This document shows positions 1 to 9,417 of a DNA stretch of 64,000 nt, piece after piece. The translations under genes and the position numbers were made by a program. The notes below the pieces were generated by a model. The model searched no databases and was not told the DNA's origin. It was given only the letters and a program-made list of their open reading frames with translations. The DNA is from Glutamicibacter halophytocola (lineage in GTDB: Bacteria > Actinomycetota > Actinomycetes > Actinomycetales > Micrococcaceae). The stretch is from the NCBI RefSeq assembly GCF_001302565.1, contig NZ_CP012750.1, forward strand, positions 310,001 through 374,000, given 5' to 3'. Each line of letters opens with the position of its first letter. Position 1 is the first letter of the stretch.

Positions 1-244
1 GCAGATGCTCCTTAGCCGGGCGATTGGTGCGATCTGCGCAGATAACGAGTTGCTTGCCTACACCCCAGCTGAGCGGAGCCCTTACCCGGTGGCGGGGTAA
101 TGCCATCGCAGGCAAGAAGCATCAATCAAGGATAAGGAAGAAGAACATCATGGGTTGTGCAGTGCATGAAGACTGGCAGATCTAACCTAGAGGGAAGTCG
201 CCGCGCGTATTCAAAACTGTACTTATAAGGAAATAGCAGTGTCG
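1..244. other. left-edge intergenic, no gene recognised
   Basis: This stretch lies downstream of the dehydratase gene's stop codon. I see no open frame with a credible ribosome site and no tRNA-like fold. The RiPP cluster may continue to the left of the window, so absence of further cluster genes here says little. Confidence 0.4.
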
Positions 245-2860
245 CTAAACATTATTCCTAATACAAAGAGCCCTTAGGGCAGCAACAACACAATCGATAG
301 CAATATCTTCTATTTGAACAGAAAAACCCAGACGGTTCAAATGAAGATGAACTGCTGAAAAAATTTCGAGATCGCTCATATGCTTGGAATCAATCGCTGG
401 AGGAGACGCCAATCTATTGGTGCCAATGCCGGGACTTGAATTGAGAATGTAATGAGAAAATCTCGATCGTCTTTCAGAAGCAGACTTTCCTAACAGCTTA
501 GGTTGTCGACGATACGAATCAAGTATTCTCATGCATCTATCAGTTGAGGCACACAATGAAATAATTTGATTAAAAATTTCAAGCGATGCCTGAAAAATAG
601 CGATATCAGATTCTTGAGGTATACATATATCATCATTAAGGCACTCTGAGAATGACAATATCGACGACGTATCTTGAACGAAATACTTTTCCCATTCAAT
701 GAGATGTTCCATACCGCCAAACCTGCCAACTTCAGGGGTGTAAACTTCCATACTATAGCTGGGTATTAGATGGCGAGATACCAAAAAATCAAAGAATTTG
801 AAAGTTCTATCAATGGGAATCGATTTTGAAATGCGAACACGAAGGTGACGTCGAGGAATGTTGTACCTAACAAAGAACCAATCTACACCAACAAACTCTG
901 CATAGATCCTTTTTAGCAAAAGATTTTCGCCAGCCAAGTTTCTTGTCGGAACATGTATTGATAACCAAGCCGATTCTTGTGGGCAACTTCCATCTGAAAT
1001 ATGATGTGTGGAGACTTGATCAGAGGCAGTACAAGTAGACCTATCCTTGAATACTGAGAAAACTACTTCCATCGTGCCGTCATCATCCCATATATCAATG
1101 CCAGATCCTGAAATATATCGGTCTGTATCATTCAGCGACTGAAGCAATAGATCTCGGTCAAGAGAAAAATTGAGATCGTAGCTTGTGCCTAGTTCATCAT
1201 TGTCCAACCGAACCTTTCGTGGAACTCCAGACTCTTTCAACCAACTAATAAGCATCGATTGGTCGCGAATATTGGAAGGAACTCGCCACTTTTCTTCACT
1301 AATGACAACATTTTTGTAGGTGATCTGTGGAAAATAGGCTGGTTTGAAGTCTTTAAACCACCAGTTCCAACGTAAGTCATGTAGATTCTCATGGCTTAAT
1401 CGATAGAGAGAATCAAGAATTCGAGGAGCACTGCTTGTCGAAACCAAATGGTTTGTTCTAAAATAGATCCTCTCCAAAGTTCTTGAATCAAAAAATTGCA
1501 CATTTCCATTTCTTACGCGCATGGAAACATCGTGAATAGAAATAGAAATTCGATCCTCTCCAACAAGAGAGGACCAAGCTAGCACGTGTTCAATGTTTGA
1601 TTCTCCAGCTGAAATTTCAATCATTGAGTCGTGCCAGTAATCTAACAATACAGGTTTAGAATCTAGTTCTGTAACAAGATTGTTTACATGCCTCACCGCA
1701 GCAAGAAATTCATCGGAATACCTACTGAATCGGCTCCAGGCTCGACCAGCATGAACCGTCAATCCTCGTGGACTGAAAGAGATGTTTCTGCTATTCTTAG
1801 AGTCTATGTGAACAAAAATATCAAAATTATCAAGGGCATTTCTAGAATTAGTTAACTTGTTAATGTCTTCATCAAGCAGCTCAACGGATGATGAACCTTT
1901 AGCCCTTGAATACAAGTCATACTGAAGATCAAGGAAATCTGGGTAGGGGGAAATTTGACGATCAGCTATTGTGCCGATGCCGTAAAGTTCGTCAAATACT
2001 ATGTCAATCGGTACAAGCTCCCACGAAAACTTATCATCAAACTTATCAATAAATTCTTTGACTGATTGATCATAAGCATGTGCTGAACTTAATTTAGCCA
2101 AACCGGGCGATATTTTAGCGATACGTTCACTAATATCGTTACTGATTGACGGAGGATTATCCCAGATCAATACTTTGGTAGAAAGATCTTTGGCCCTTTT
2201 AAGAGGACTGTTCGGAATGCTAGGACGTTCATTAGATACTAAAAGTCCGATGTCAATTAGCTTCAGAATCGAACTGGACGCTATTGCACCCTTGACTAGC
2301 TGAGGCCTTTTGAAGTGAGTGAGTATTCGACTTAAACGTGAATCTAATTCAATCTCGATTCTCTTTTGCTGCCCAGGTACCTGGTAAATAACTTTTAGCG
2401 TGTCAAGTTGAATGCTGATTGACGGGTTAATGCCTACCAAAAGGTTATTTTTTTCACCAAGAACGTTGTTTCGACTTTCTGTAGGAGCTATATCCACTAC
2501 TGAAAGCTTTTTGGGAGCTACGGTTCTCGCAGGTTGTTCTACATCTGCAACCCCGATCGCTGCTTGTAATCCAAATGGCGTAGGCCGTGTGGTCATTCGA
2601 AGTAAGTACGAACCGAGCGCACGTTTGATTTTGTCGCGTTTTTTACCAGATTTAGGCATCTTACAAATTTCTGCGTAAAGCGTCGGAGAAGCTTGTCTTA
2701 TAGCATCGCGAATAAATTTGCTTTTCCAAAGCGATTCAATATCGTCGTTTCTGATATGAGTAAGAGCCGGTGATGAAGGATTGAGAGAAGGCGTCCGTGC
2801 CAGCACTTGATCATGCACTATCCACCCTGAATTTGGTTTCATCCTTTTAATACTCATCAT
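245..2860 (-). CDS. lantibiotic dehydratase (class I LanB, full length)
   Basis: An 871-residue protein with both LanB halves. Family knowledge: LanB glutamylates Ser/Thr of a precursor peptide using glutamyl-tRNA, then eliminates glutamate to leave dehydroalanine/dehydrobutyrine. Seen: the N-terminal signature RMTTRPTPFG at about residues 88-97; a C-terminal SpaB_C/thiopeptide-type elimination domain from about residue 632, with RYNIPRRHLRVR, a YTPEVGRFGG segment and a final HLHLNRLG block. All hallmark elimination-domain motifs look intact, so a single two-domain dehydratase is expected rather than a split or tRNA-ligase variant. The start is the first of two adjacent ATGs, with AAAGGA about 10 bases upstream. 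It is transcribed divergently from the rest of the cluster. No LanC cyclase is visible in the window. AT-rich codon use sets it apart from the core genes. Confidence 0.93.
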   Translation of the reverse strand: MMSIKRMKPNSGWIVHDQVLARTPSLNPSSPALTHIRNDDIESLWKSKFIRDAIRQASPTLYAEICKMPKSGKKRDKIKRALGSYLLRMTTRPTPFGLQAAIGVADVEQPARTVAPKKLSVVDIAPTESRNNVLGEKNNLLVGINPSISIQLDTLKVIYQVPGQQKRIEIELDSRLSRILTHFKRPQLVKGAIASSSILKLIDIGLLVSNERPSIPNSPLKRAKDLSTKVLIWDNPPSISNDISERIAKISPGLAKLSSAHAYDQSVKEFIDKFDDKFSWELVPIDIVFDELYGIGTIADRQISPYPDFLDLQYDLYSRAKGSSSVELLDEDINKLTNSRNALDNFDIFVHIDSKNSRNISFSPRGLTVHAGRAWSRFSRYSDEFLAAVRHVNNLVTELDSKPVLLDYWHDSMIEISAGESNIEHVLAWSSLVGEDRISISIHDVSMRVRNGNVQFFDSRTLERIYFRTNHLVSTSSAPRILDSLYRLSHENLHDLRWNWWFKDFKPAYFPQITYKNVVISEEKWRVPSNIRDQSMLISWLKESGVPRKVRLDNDELGTSYDLNFSLDRDLLLQSLNDTDRYISGSGIDIWDDDGTMEVVFSVFKDRSTCTASDQVSTHHISDGSCPQESAWLSIHVPTRNLAGENLLLKRIYAEFVGVDWFFVRYNIPRRHLRVRISKSIPIDRTFKFFDFLVSRHLIPSYSMEVYTPEVGRFGGMEHLIEWEKYFVQDTSSILSFSECLNDDICIPQESDIAIFQASLEIFNQIISLCASTDRCMRILDSYRRQPKLLGKSASERRSRFSHYILNSSPGIGTNRLASPPAIDSKHMSDLEIFSAVHLHLNRLGFSVQIEDIAIDCVVAALRALCIRNNV

Positions 2861-3232
2861 TAAAATGTATCCTTTCTCTAATAACCATCAGTATGTATAT
2901 TCTTCGAAAACCACCCAGAAGCGTGTAATGCACCTCTTGAATGGGTCTGATAGATCACGATAGTTCAATAATTTGGAGTGTTGTAGATTGGATCAATCGC
3001 TGTCTAATTCTCAGAGCGTTCAAGTAATTTAACATTTGGTCGAAAGTCCACTTGCAACATTCGACGCCTGAAGCACTCGGTCCACAAAGGTCAACTATTT
3101 TCATTTCTTATCTAGTTGATCAAAGTCTCTATAATAGTTTCAATACTCACCGAATGCTGTTGCAAAAAACAGTATGTTCGACGTGAACCTGTAATTTCAC
3201 AATCCATCTTCGCTAGTTTAATAACATAACGG
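2861..3232. promoter_or_regulatory. divergent promoter region of the RiPP cluster
   Basis: AT-rich, gene-free stretch between the minus-strand dehydratase and the plus-strand maturation operon. It must carry promoters in both directions. I could not assign individual -35/-10 boxes or an operator with confidence. Confidence 0.45.
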
Positions 3233-3535
3233 ATGTTAGGCAGTTTGCGAATTCTAGGTTACGAATGGTTTGACTGGTCGACTATCACTAATGAGCATCG
3301 AGTTGATAACCCAGGTGCAACCACGGAGTCGTTAGAGCGTCACTCCCGGAACTACACAAAGAAGCTAAACGTGTTGTCGATCACAAGTGATCCATGTATA
3401 CTCAACGGTAGTTTGACTTTGGATTTTAGATTTATCAACCTAAAGAACCAGCAACACTTCTACAGAACCGTTGAGTGTCGGTCTGGTCTGAACATTCTGA
3501 AGGAAAGAGATGGAAACGGACCAAATAGTGTCTAA
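3233..3535 (+). CDS. hypothetical 100-residue ORF, doubtful
   Basis: An ATG-initiated frame in the divergent region that runs 26 bases into the start of the PqqD-like gene. No family is recognised, and no good ribosome site precedes the ATG. In its favour are AT-rich composition like its neighbours and an overlap that would suit translational coupling. It contains two Cys but no leader/core pattern, so I do not propose it as a precursor. It may be chance. Confidence 0.25.
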   Translation: MLGSLRILGYEWFDWSTITNEHRVDNPGATTESLERHSRNYTKKLNVLSITSDPCILNGSLTLDFRFINLKNQQHFYRTVECRSGLNILKERDGNGPNSV

Positions 3536-3794
3536 TGAGTTGGTGGAGCGAACTGACGGATGGACTCTAGATGCATTCGCTGATAGATCGGCCGCTTTTG
3601 TATTCAGGTCCGAACCTCTCAGCATAATCGTTCTTGACCGGATCTCATGGTACATCCTTGAACTTTCTGATGGTCACAATTTTGGCGAGATTTCTGAGTC
3701 ATTGGGAAAATTTGTCTCGAATGCTCAAAGAATTGCTTCAATTCGCTTAAGGCAGCTAGAAACTTCAGGATTAGTCACGATTGGACGAAAGTAA
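3510..3794 (+). CDS. PqqD-like RiPP recognition element protein
   Basis: A 94-residue stand-alone PqqD-fold protein. Family knowledge: such RRE proteins bind the leader of the precursor peptide and deliver it to the modifying enzymes. Seen: the pattern of a hydrophobic strand, then LDRISWYILELSDG, then a helix-rich half ending in RLRQLETSGLVTIGRK, which matches the winged-helix PqqD layout (helix, 'LdG', helix, 'L...Glv'). AAGGA lies 6-10 bases before the ATG. Only 3 bases separate its stop from the next gene, so the two are surely cotranscribed. The dehydratase appears to lack a separate partner for leader binding in trans, so this protein could serve several enzymes of the cluster. Confidence 0.8.
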   Translation: METDQIVSNELVERTDGWTLDAFADRSAAFVFRSEPLSIIVLDRISWYILELSDGHNFGEISESLGKFVSNAQRIASIRLRQLETSGLVTIGRK

Positions 3795-3797
3795 GAT

Positions 3798-4916
3798 ATG
3801 GCTGATTTTCGTACATCTCAGACAAAGAGTGAACCTTGGGAAATGCTCTGCGATAAAACTACCCTGTTATTGACCACCGGTAAGTTTGGATCAAATTCTG
3901 CCATCATACAGACGGCTAAAACCTATTATGCTGGAACTGCAAGAATTCTATCGGAACATCTCGGGATAGATAACCAGCTGCTGCTAAGAAGCGCGTCGCC
4001 TCAGATTGAGAGTTTGCGACGTGCGCACCTTGACCAGGCACTTAAGTTGGCACAGGCCGGGGATCGTATTAGCGCTAAGAAAACCCTCGAAGATTACAGC
4101 TATTTTCTTGAGGAATTGAACAGCCATGAACCTGATATACAACTCTGGGAAGCGGCCGAAGTCCTTCAGATTCCGCACGATTGGACACGTAATAGAGTAT
4201 CCAAGAAAGTCTTGTCAGCATTTTCTGAAGGAATGGAGAAAAATCCTGATGGAAGCAAGGTTGTTGCTGCCAAGATTACACCGCATACGCGTAAGCTTTT
4301 ACAACAGTCGGTTGATTTTTTGTATAAAACCGTGCCAGCCATTGCAAGTGATGTACTGATAGGCATTCCGCAGGTAGCACTGTTCAATGGTGCTCTGCTC
4401 AGTGGATACAGCTCTGCCGTTCCATTGCTTATTTTTATTAATGAGGATGTACTAGGAGATCCAGTTAAAGCAGCTGAGCTAATTCTTCACGAGTCCTTAC
4501 ATCAAAAACTTAATGATATTTGCATTACTCGCACTATTCTAAAAATTGATTATAAAGATAGTGAAAGCGCAACAATAACGGTTCCTTGGGGGAGCACTGG
4601 TAATCAACCTCGTGAATTTTCAATTGACAGATGTCTCGCGGCGTTCCATGTGTATACACATCAAACAGTTTTCTACCTCAGTATGCTGATGGCTCTGGGA
4701 GACGATCAGTCGATTCAGATAAGAAATTCTCTGGTATCTTCTTGGTCGCGTGCTGACCATTTTTCTCAAGCAGCGAAAACTCCTGAGTTCAAGAAAGAGC
4801 TTGGAGCCGAAGGTCTGGAGCTAATCAGTTGGTTATCAGCATGTGTAGATGATCTCGGGAATGTAGATTTCGGTGGAGGAAGCCTGCGCTATTGCGCAGA
4901 AAGTCTTTCGTCGTAA
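3798..4916 (+). CDS. HExxH-motif RiPP maturase (putative peptide hydroxylase)
   Basis: A 372-residue protein with the metal-binding motif HESLH at about residues 231-235 (LILHESLHQKLND). It matches in layout the 'HEXXH motif domain' proteins of RiPP clusters. Some of these are now known as 2-oxoglutarate-dependent peptide beta-hydroxylases rather than proteases. Seen: the HExxH in the second half, followed by further His residues (FHVYTHQT, near 290) that could complete a metal site. The N-terminal half is helical and without motifs. The position directly before the precursor gene fits a maturase. Likely role (inference): beta-hydroxylation of a residue in the precursor core. A leader protease role cannot be excluded. 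No signal peptide or membrane segment is present. Confidence 0.75.
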   Translation: MADFRTSQTKSEPWEMLCDKTTLLLTTGKFGSNSAIIQTAKTYYAGTARILSEHLGIDNQLLLRSASPQIESLRRAHLDQALKLAQAGDRISAKKTLEDYSYFLEELNSHEPDIQLWEAAEVLQIPHDWTRNRVSKKVLSAFSEGMEKNPDGSKVVAAKITPHTRKLLQQSVDFLYKTVPAIASDVLIGIPQVALFNGALLSGYSSAVPLLIFINEDVLGDPVKAAELILHESLHQKLNDICITRTILKIDYKDSESATITVPWGSTGNQPREFSIDRCLAAFHVYTHQTVFYLSMLMALGDDQSIQIRNSLVSSWSRADHFSQAAKTPEFKKELGAEGLELISWLSACVDDLGNVDFGGGSLRYCAESLSS

Positions 4917-4979
4917 GGACGTGACAACCAGTCGCGAACTTCCACGCAAGGAAGTTAATGTGAACAAGAAGGAGCAACA

Positions 4980-5144
4980 ATGGCAACGATCGAATCATTG
5001 GAAGCTGAGTTGGCAAGCATCTTCACCAATGAAGAAATCCAAGTCGACAGTCTGGACTTAGTTGATATCGACGTGACTGATGGCGTACGTGAGATTCGGA
5101 CCGATTTCTCTGAATCTCTTATGACCCGGCCAGCTACTAAGTAG
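4980..5144 (+). CDS. candidate RiPP precursor peptide (54 aa, Cys-free)
   Basis: A short frame with a strong ribosome site (AAGGAG, 5-base spacer before ATG 4980) placed between maturation genes. The first two thirds are acidic and leader-like, rich in Glu/Asp/Leu, with a DSLDLVDIDV stretch resembling in character the FNLD-type box that LanB enzymes read. The tail, about residues 35-54, is GVREIRTDFSESLMTRPATK and is the likely core. It carries five Ser/Thr (T41, S44, S46, T49, T53) and three Arg (R37, R40, R50) and no Cys anywhere. Thioether rings are therefore impossible without another thiol source, which agrees with the missing LanC. The Arg residues are candidate substrates for the cluster's arginase. 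An immediate downstream hairpin (5156-5189) is typical of precursor genes needing excess transcript. Confidence 0.75.
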   Translation: MATIESLEAELASIFTNEEIQVDSLDLVDIDVTDGVREIRTDFSESLMTRPATK

Positions 5145-5155
5145 CCACGTTGGTG

Positions 5156-5198
5156 TTGCGGTGCTGCAGACTGTTCTGCAGCACCGCAATTTCTCTTT
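5156..5198 (+). terminator. attenuator/terminator hairpin after precursor gene
   Basis: Perfect 14-bp inverted repeat (5156-5169 with 5176-5189, loop ACTGTT) starting 12 bases after the precursor stop and followed by TTTCTCTTT. It looks like a rho-independent terminator that would raise precursor transcript over the downstream enzymes by partial read-through. Confidence 0.85.
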
Positions 5199-5214
5199 AC
5201 AGTTAGGTAACATT

Positions 5215-6417
5215 TTGGATCAATTTGCCACGGTATCCCCAGTAGAGCCTCTTGTTGTTGGACCGAGCTGGGAACTAATTGCAAGTCTCAATGGAGTTAT
5301 GACACCAGCAATAGTATACGACCTCGAAAATCTGGATCGTTCATTATCGATTCTCCAGGAAGACATCGGGAAAGTCAGAAACGCGAAGCTCAACTTCGCT
5401 GTTAAAGCCTGCCATACACCTCAGATCCTCGAATTTCTAGCGAGGAAAGGTTTAGGCGCTGACGTCGCTTCTATGGGAGAATTCCATCTCGCAAGAGATG
5501 CCGGATTTCGGGAGATTACTGCTACGGGACCGAGTTTTACCTCTGCTGAAGCTATCGAACTAGCAGGCTTTGGTATGGCAGTTGATGCTAGTTCCATCGA
5601 TCAACTACAGGCTTTTTGGGAATCGGAGCCCAATCTCGATGTTGGTATTAGACTTCGAATTCCATTGCCAGACCATATTGACGACCGTACCACAACCTTC
5701 GGCACGAATAGCCGATTCGGAATACTACCAGCTGATCACAAACTTCAAAATCTGGATCATGAAAATTCCGGAAAGATTATCAGATTACATACGCATACAG
5801 GACAGATGACGCCCGAGCACTTACTTTACAAGGCGAAAGTACTTCTTGCCACGGCTACCTTCTATAAGGGGGTTAGGAGTATCGACTTCGGGGGTGGCTT
5901 CTTCTCGTTATACGTGAGCCGCTCGCGGGCTATTAGCGCCCTTCAAGAACTTAACAGTATGGTTGAATCGTGGGTGGCACAAAACGATCGAGATATCGAG
6001 ATTGTTTTCGAGCCTGGAGCAGCTACGCTTGGTTCGCATGGATACTTGGTGACTGAAGTGACAGCAACGGAAGACAATCATTCGGGTTTCGGCTGCAATG
6101 TTGCAACACTAAATGCATCCAGTTGGAATCTCACACCGTGGCATTTACCAAAAGTGTTCAAACTGGGATCGCTAAGTACCGAATCAGCGAAAAGCCCGTA
6201 TCTTTTGGCTGGTAACACCCTCTACGAAAACGACTTTTTTGGTAGTGACCTATTCGGCAAAAGGAAACTTTTCCAAGTTTCAAAATTATCTGTGCATGAC
6301 AAAGTGGTATTCACAAACTCTGGAGCGTATACCATGACTAATTCGAGGGATTTCAATCGTATTCCGAAGCCAAAAGAATATATTTTCTCTGAACGAGAAA
6401 CTACCTTTATCAAATGA
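5215..6417 (+). CDS. fold-III PLP-dependent decarboxylase (Orn/DAP/Arg decarboxylase family)
   Basis: A protein of about 400 residues in the group IV decarboxylase/alanine racemase fold. Seen: NFAVKACH with the PLP lysine at about residue 64, GADVASMGEF, HTHTGQ (the HxHxGS phosphate/ring site), DFGGGF, EPGAAT (EPGR-like) and a C-terminal NDFFGSDLFG that stands where CDSxD usually lies. Family role: decarboxylation of a basic or diamino acid. The substrate here is unknown: it could be free ornithine/lysine or a peptide residue. I chose TTG 5215 (AGG 7 bases upstream) because the longer GTG 5161 start falls inside the terminator stem. The 3' end overlaps the next gene by 4 bases. The altered CDxxD-type motif (cysteine replaced) suggests changed specificity. 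Confidence 0.8.
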   Translation: MDQFATVSPVEPLVVGPSWELIASLNGVMTPAIVYDLENLDRSLSILQEDIGKVRNAKLNFAVKACHTPQILEFLARKGLGADVASMGEFHLARDAGFREITATGPSFTSAEAIELAGFGMAVDASSIDQLQAFWESEPNLDVGIRLRIPLPDHIDDRTTTFGTNSRFGILPADHKLQNLDHENSGKIIRLHTHTGQMTPEHLLYKAKVLLATATFYKGVRSIDFGGGFFSLYVSRSRAISALQELNSMVESWVAQNDRDIEIVFEPGAATLGSHGYLVTEVTATEDNHSGFGCNVATLNASSWNLTPWHLPKVFKLGSLSTESAKSPYLLAGNTLYENDFFGSDLFGKRKLFQVSKLSVHDKVVFTNSGAYTMTNSRDFNRIPKPKEYIFSERETTFIK

Positions 6418-7856
6418 GCAAAATTAGTTATGACTTACTAGAAGAGCAAGAGTTGCTCCTGGGCATGGTAAGCGAAGTTATCGCTCAAGATTCTTATGAT
6501 GCAAAAGAATGGAATCGACTAGGCGATCTAATTTCTTCAACTTGTTCTGACTCCGACATCGCCTTTGAAGCAAGTTTGAATACCTTTTCTCAGTTAATAC
6601 GAAAATTACTGATTGAGCGGGGTAAGACCATCGAGAAAACCTTTTATAGGTCACCTAGCTCTACAGAGAACCGATTTCTTCCCAGCGGTTCGCCACTAGA
6701 CCATGCCTATGAACGCAGCATTCCAGCATTGGAAGTCGAAAAGAAACTAAAAAAGCGATTAGAACAGATTGTAGGGTGGGAGACGGAGAGCATAGCGACG
6801 TCATCTGCTATGGGAGCGTTACATTTGGTGCTTTCAACTCTCTGCCATATATTGCGTCCTACTTCGAATCGACCCCTACGGCTTGTATCCGCAGGTAAAT
6901 ATTTTGAAACATCGAAATTATTGGATTTTTTCGACAACGAGCTATTTAGTACTTTAGAGGTAGATTCAATTCGAGAATTGGGTCTAATGGACAAAGAGTC
7001 AGTGCCCGATATACTTCTGCTAGAACCTATAGTTTATGGACATTCCTTATCGGTACTTAATCTAGAAGATCTAATTAATTCTTGGAAACAATTAGGTTGC
7101 TGTCCAAGGTACATCATTATTGATACGACACTTTCTGGACCGGGATGGAATACTCGGTTTTTTTTGGAATTGCTTTCAAATATAAACGGCAACCCGATTC
7201 TGATTGAGTATCGCTCAGGTCTTAAATTGGACCAAAGTGGTCTTGAAATTGCAAACTTGGGTATAATAGATATTTTCTCGATAAAGTCGAGTACGATTCA
7301 AAAGTTGGACGCGGTGAGCCTCGGGAAGACGTTACGTGCACTCCGAGGGATCCTAGGCTTAGGACTACGTGCCTCTGACTTGGCTTCTTTGGATGCACCG
7401 TTTTTATTGTCCCCAAAATGGAGCAAAATACATGCTGCAAGGGTCTTTCGGAATAATAAACTGGTTGCAGAGGAATTAGGCAAGTGCACCGGGCTTGTTA
7501 GTAGCGTTTCCCATCCAAGTACAGCTGAAGCTAAGGGGAATGCGCCCTTTGTAATCATCTCCTTGGAGAACGAGAGTTTGCAATATCATGGTTATCTTCT
7601 GGCTGCCTTGAGGGAAGAAATCTACAGTACTAATCTGCAAGTTGTGCATGGTTCTAGTTTTGGATTCAGAAATACCCGGTTCGAATCGATAGTGCCAAAC
7701 AATAGTGATGATGTCGGAATATTCAAAATCGCGGCAGGAGCTGTTTTAGGACCTTCTCTTGCTACTCTTCTTCATATAATGCGAAAATTGTCCAAAGGTG
7801 GCATTGAGGGCATTCGCAAAAACTACCCACAAATTAAACCATTACAATTACCTTAG
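6414..7856 (+). CDS. degenerate Cys/Met-metabolism-type PLP enzyme
   Basis: A 480-residue protein that aligns by eye with the MetY encoded later in this window. SSAMGALHLVL parallels its GSGMAAEFVTF, IIDTTLSGPG parallels VVDSTLTPP, and YRSGLKLDQSG parallels HSATKFIGGH, which places the PLP lysine at about residue 271. The PLP pocket thus seems kept, but the GGH part is lost and an extra N-terminal region of about 100 residues is present. Family chemistry is gamma/beta-elimination or replacement on sulfur amino acids and homoserine esters. Here the substrate is unknown. It is coupled to the decarboxylase gene (ATG overlaps its stop) and ends 10 bases before the exporter gene. It could act on dehydrated residues or supply a building block; both are guesses. 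Confidence 0.6.
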   Translation: MSKISYDLLEEQELLLGMVSEVIAQDSYDAKEWNRLGDLISSTCSDSDIAFEASLNTFSQLIRKLLIERGKTIEKTFYRSPSSTENRFLPSGSPLDHAYERSIPALEVEKKLKKRLEQIVGWETESIATSSAMGALHLVLSTLCHILRPTSNRPLRLVSAGKYFETSKLLDFFDNELFSTLEVDSIRELGLMDKESVPDILLLEPIVYGHSLSVLNLEDLINSWKQLGCCPRYIIIDTTLSGPGWNTRFFLELLSNINGNPILIEYRSGLKLDQSGLEIANLGIIDIFSIKSSTIQKLDAVSLGKTLRALRGILGLGLRASDLASLDAPFLLSPKWSKIHAARVFRNNKLVAEELGKCTGLVSSVSHPSTAEAKGNAPFVIISLENESLQYHGYLLAALREEIYSTNLQVVHGSSFGFRNTRFESIVPNNSDDVGIFKIAAGAVLGPSLATLLHIMRKLSKGGIEGIRKNYPQIKPLQLP

Positions 7857-7866
7857 AAGTTGAGTT

Positions 7867-9399
7867 ATGGAATTGCGTCAAAATACTGTAAAATCAATAA
7901 TTCTCTCCAGGAAAAAACTAATGTTGCAGAATATATGTTTTTCTATATTCGCATCCGTTTCTGCTGCACTAGTTCCATTGTTTATCTCTAATTCCTTAAA
8001 GTTTGCAGATTCGGACAATTTGAAACAACTTGTCTTCAACCTCACACTTTTGTCCGTTGCTTTAATTTCGGGAGTAACATTCAGTGTACTGCAGCACGTT
8101 TTAGGAGCGACTTTTCGAATTAGTATCGTTGAATTAATTCGCCAGAATGTCGCTATCGTTGTTTCAAGAAGATCTAGGGTGGTTGCAAAGCAGTTTAACT
8201 CGGGAGAAATTGCGACTATAGTCAGCGATGACGCAGACAACGCCGCCGTGTTCGCCATTGTGCGTTCTAAATTGGTAGCGGCTACTGTTTCATTCGTTGT
8301 CATTATTGTCTATCTCTCAATGACATCTCTGTGGTTGACGATAATTATTCTCGTCGCTCTGCCCCTCCTCATGTGGACCATTTCGAGTTTAAGCACCACT
8401 TTGGCCGAAAGAGAAGATGCGCATCGCTCAACGACTGTGCTTCTCACGAACATGAGTGCAGAACTGGGGTTGGGCTTAAGAGTCTTGCATGCGATTGGTG
8501 GGCATAGGGCGTTCTTGAATTTTTACCGTTCTCGGTCAAGAGAGACTGAAGCCGCAGGGATTAAAGTGTCTCAAGTTCAGGCCTTGCTGGTCGCGCTTAA
8601 CGTCCTTCTTCCTGGTTTGCTGCTTATCGTTTTAGTATGGGCCGGCGTATTCTTGGTGGGTCAAGGATATTTAGAACCGTCCGAATTGGTGATGTTCTAC
8701 GGAGCATCTGTTTTTCTAGTTGCGCCTCTGGAAATTTTTGCTGGCTATACTTCAACACATTCGGAGTTTAAGGTTTCAGCAGCCAAGATCGACTCAGTAT
8801 TGGCCGAGCTGAAGAATATAGAGATCAAAGAAGTAAGCAGTAACTCGACCCCATCGTCACCTGTTTCGTATGGGAACCTGATGGATTTGCAAACGAATGA
8901 GAACTTTTCTGAGAATTCATTGTCAATCCTTGATCTTGATGAGAATAGAGCTCAACGATTGGGTGGGCTTCATGCCAGAGAAACGGTTGCGATTGGTGGT
9001 GTCCCGCTTTCTACATTAAGCAGAGCTGAACTTTCAGCATCGTTAAGATATAGCCCTTCGGATTCTCAAATTCTTTCTGGCACCATCCGGTCGATAATAG
9101 ACCCTCACTCATTGATGACCGACACAGAGCTTTGGGATGTATTGGAATGTGCTGAGGCTGCCGAGTTCATTAGGAAATTTCCAGAAGGTCTAGACTATTG
9201 GATCGTGACTTCGGGCAGGACTTTATCTGGGGGACAGCGGCAACGTCTGGCCCTGGCCCGTGCGCTTGTTGGCAAGGTGCCACACCTTATCTTAGATAAA
9301 CCTTTTAGCGCGCTGGATTCTGTAACCCGGCTTCTTGTATTACGCGAACTGCGTACATCTAGAGCTGGAATGACAACCATTATCTCAGACGCTATTTGA
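7867..9399 (+). CDS. ABC exporter half with ATPase-dead nucleotide domain
   Basis: A 510-residue membrane/ATPase fusion. About six membrane segments occupy the first 300 residues. The nucleotide domain keeps the signature LSGGQRQR (about 453-460) but has lost the Walker A P-loop altogether: the place is held by an Asp/Glu/Arg-rich linker. Its Walker B region reads [12 protein letters not shown], so the catalytic Glu is Lys. The protein stops at TTIISDAI, before the H-loop histidine. It should not hydrolyse ATP alone but can complete the site of the partner encoded by the next gene. Likely job: export of the mature peptide as half of a heterodimer. No C39 peptidase domain is present, so leader removal must be done elsewhere. 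Confidence 0.87.
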   Translation: MELRQNTVKSIILSRKKLMLQNICFSIFASVSAALVPLFISNSLKFADSDNLKQLVFNLTLLSVALISGVTFSVLQHVLGATFRISIVELIRQNVAIVVSRRSRVVAKQFNSGEIATIVSDDADNAAVFAIVRSKLVAATVSFVVIIVYLSMTSLWLTIIILVALPLLMWTISSLSTTLAEREDAHRSTTVLLTNMSAELGLGLRVLHAIGGHRAFLNFYRSRSRETEAAGIKVSQVQALLVALNVLLPGLLLIVLVWAGVFLVGQGYLEPSELVMFYGASVFLVAPLEIFAGYTSTHSEFKVSAAKIDSVLAELKNIEIKEVSSNSTPSSPVSYGNLMDLQTNENFSENSLSILDLDENRAQRLGGLHARETVAIGGVPLSTLSRAELSASLRYSPSDSQILSGTIRSIIDPHSLMTDTELWDVLECAEAAEFIRKFPEGLDYWIVTSGRTLSGGQRQRLALARALVGKVPHLILDKPFSALDSVTRLLVLRELRTSRAGMTTIISDAI

Positions 9400-9417
9400 A
9401 TACAAAGGAGTCATGTA

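Noticed and set aside
5161..5214. GTG 5161 start of the decarboxylase
   Set aside because: Lies within the terminator stem and adds residues with no family match; TTG 5215 is better placed.
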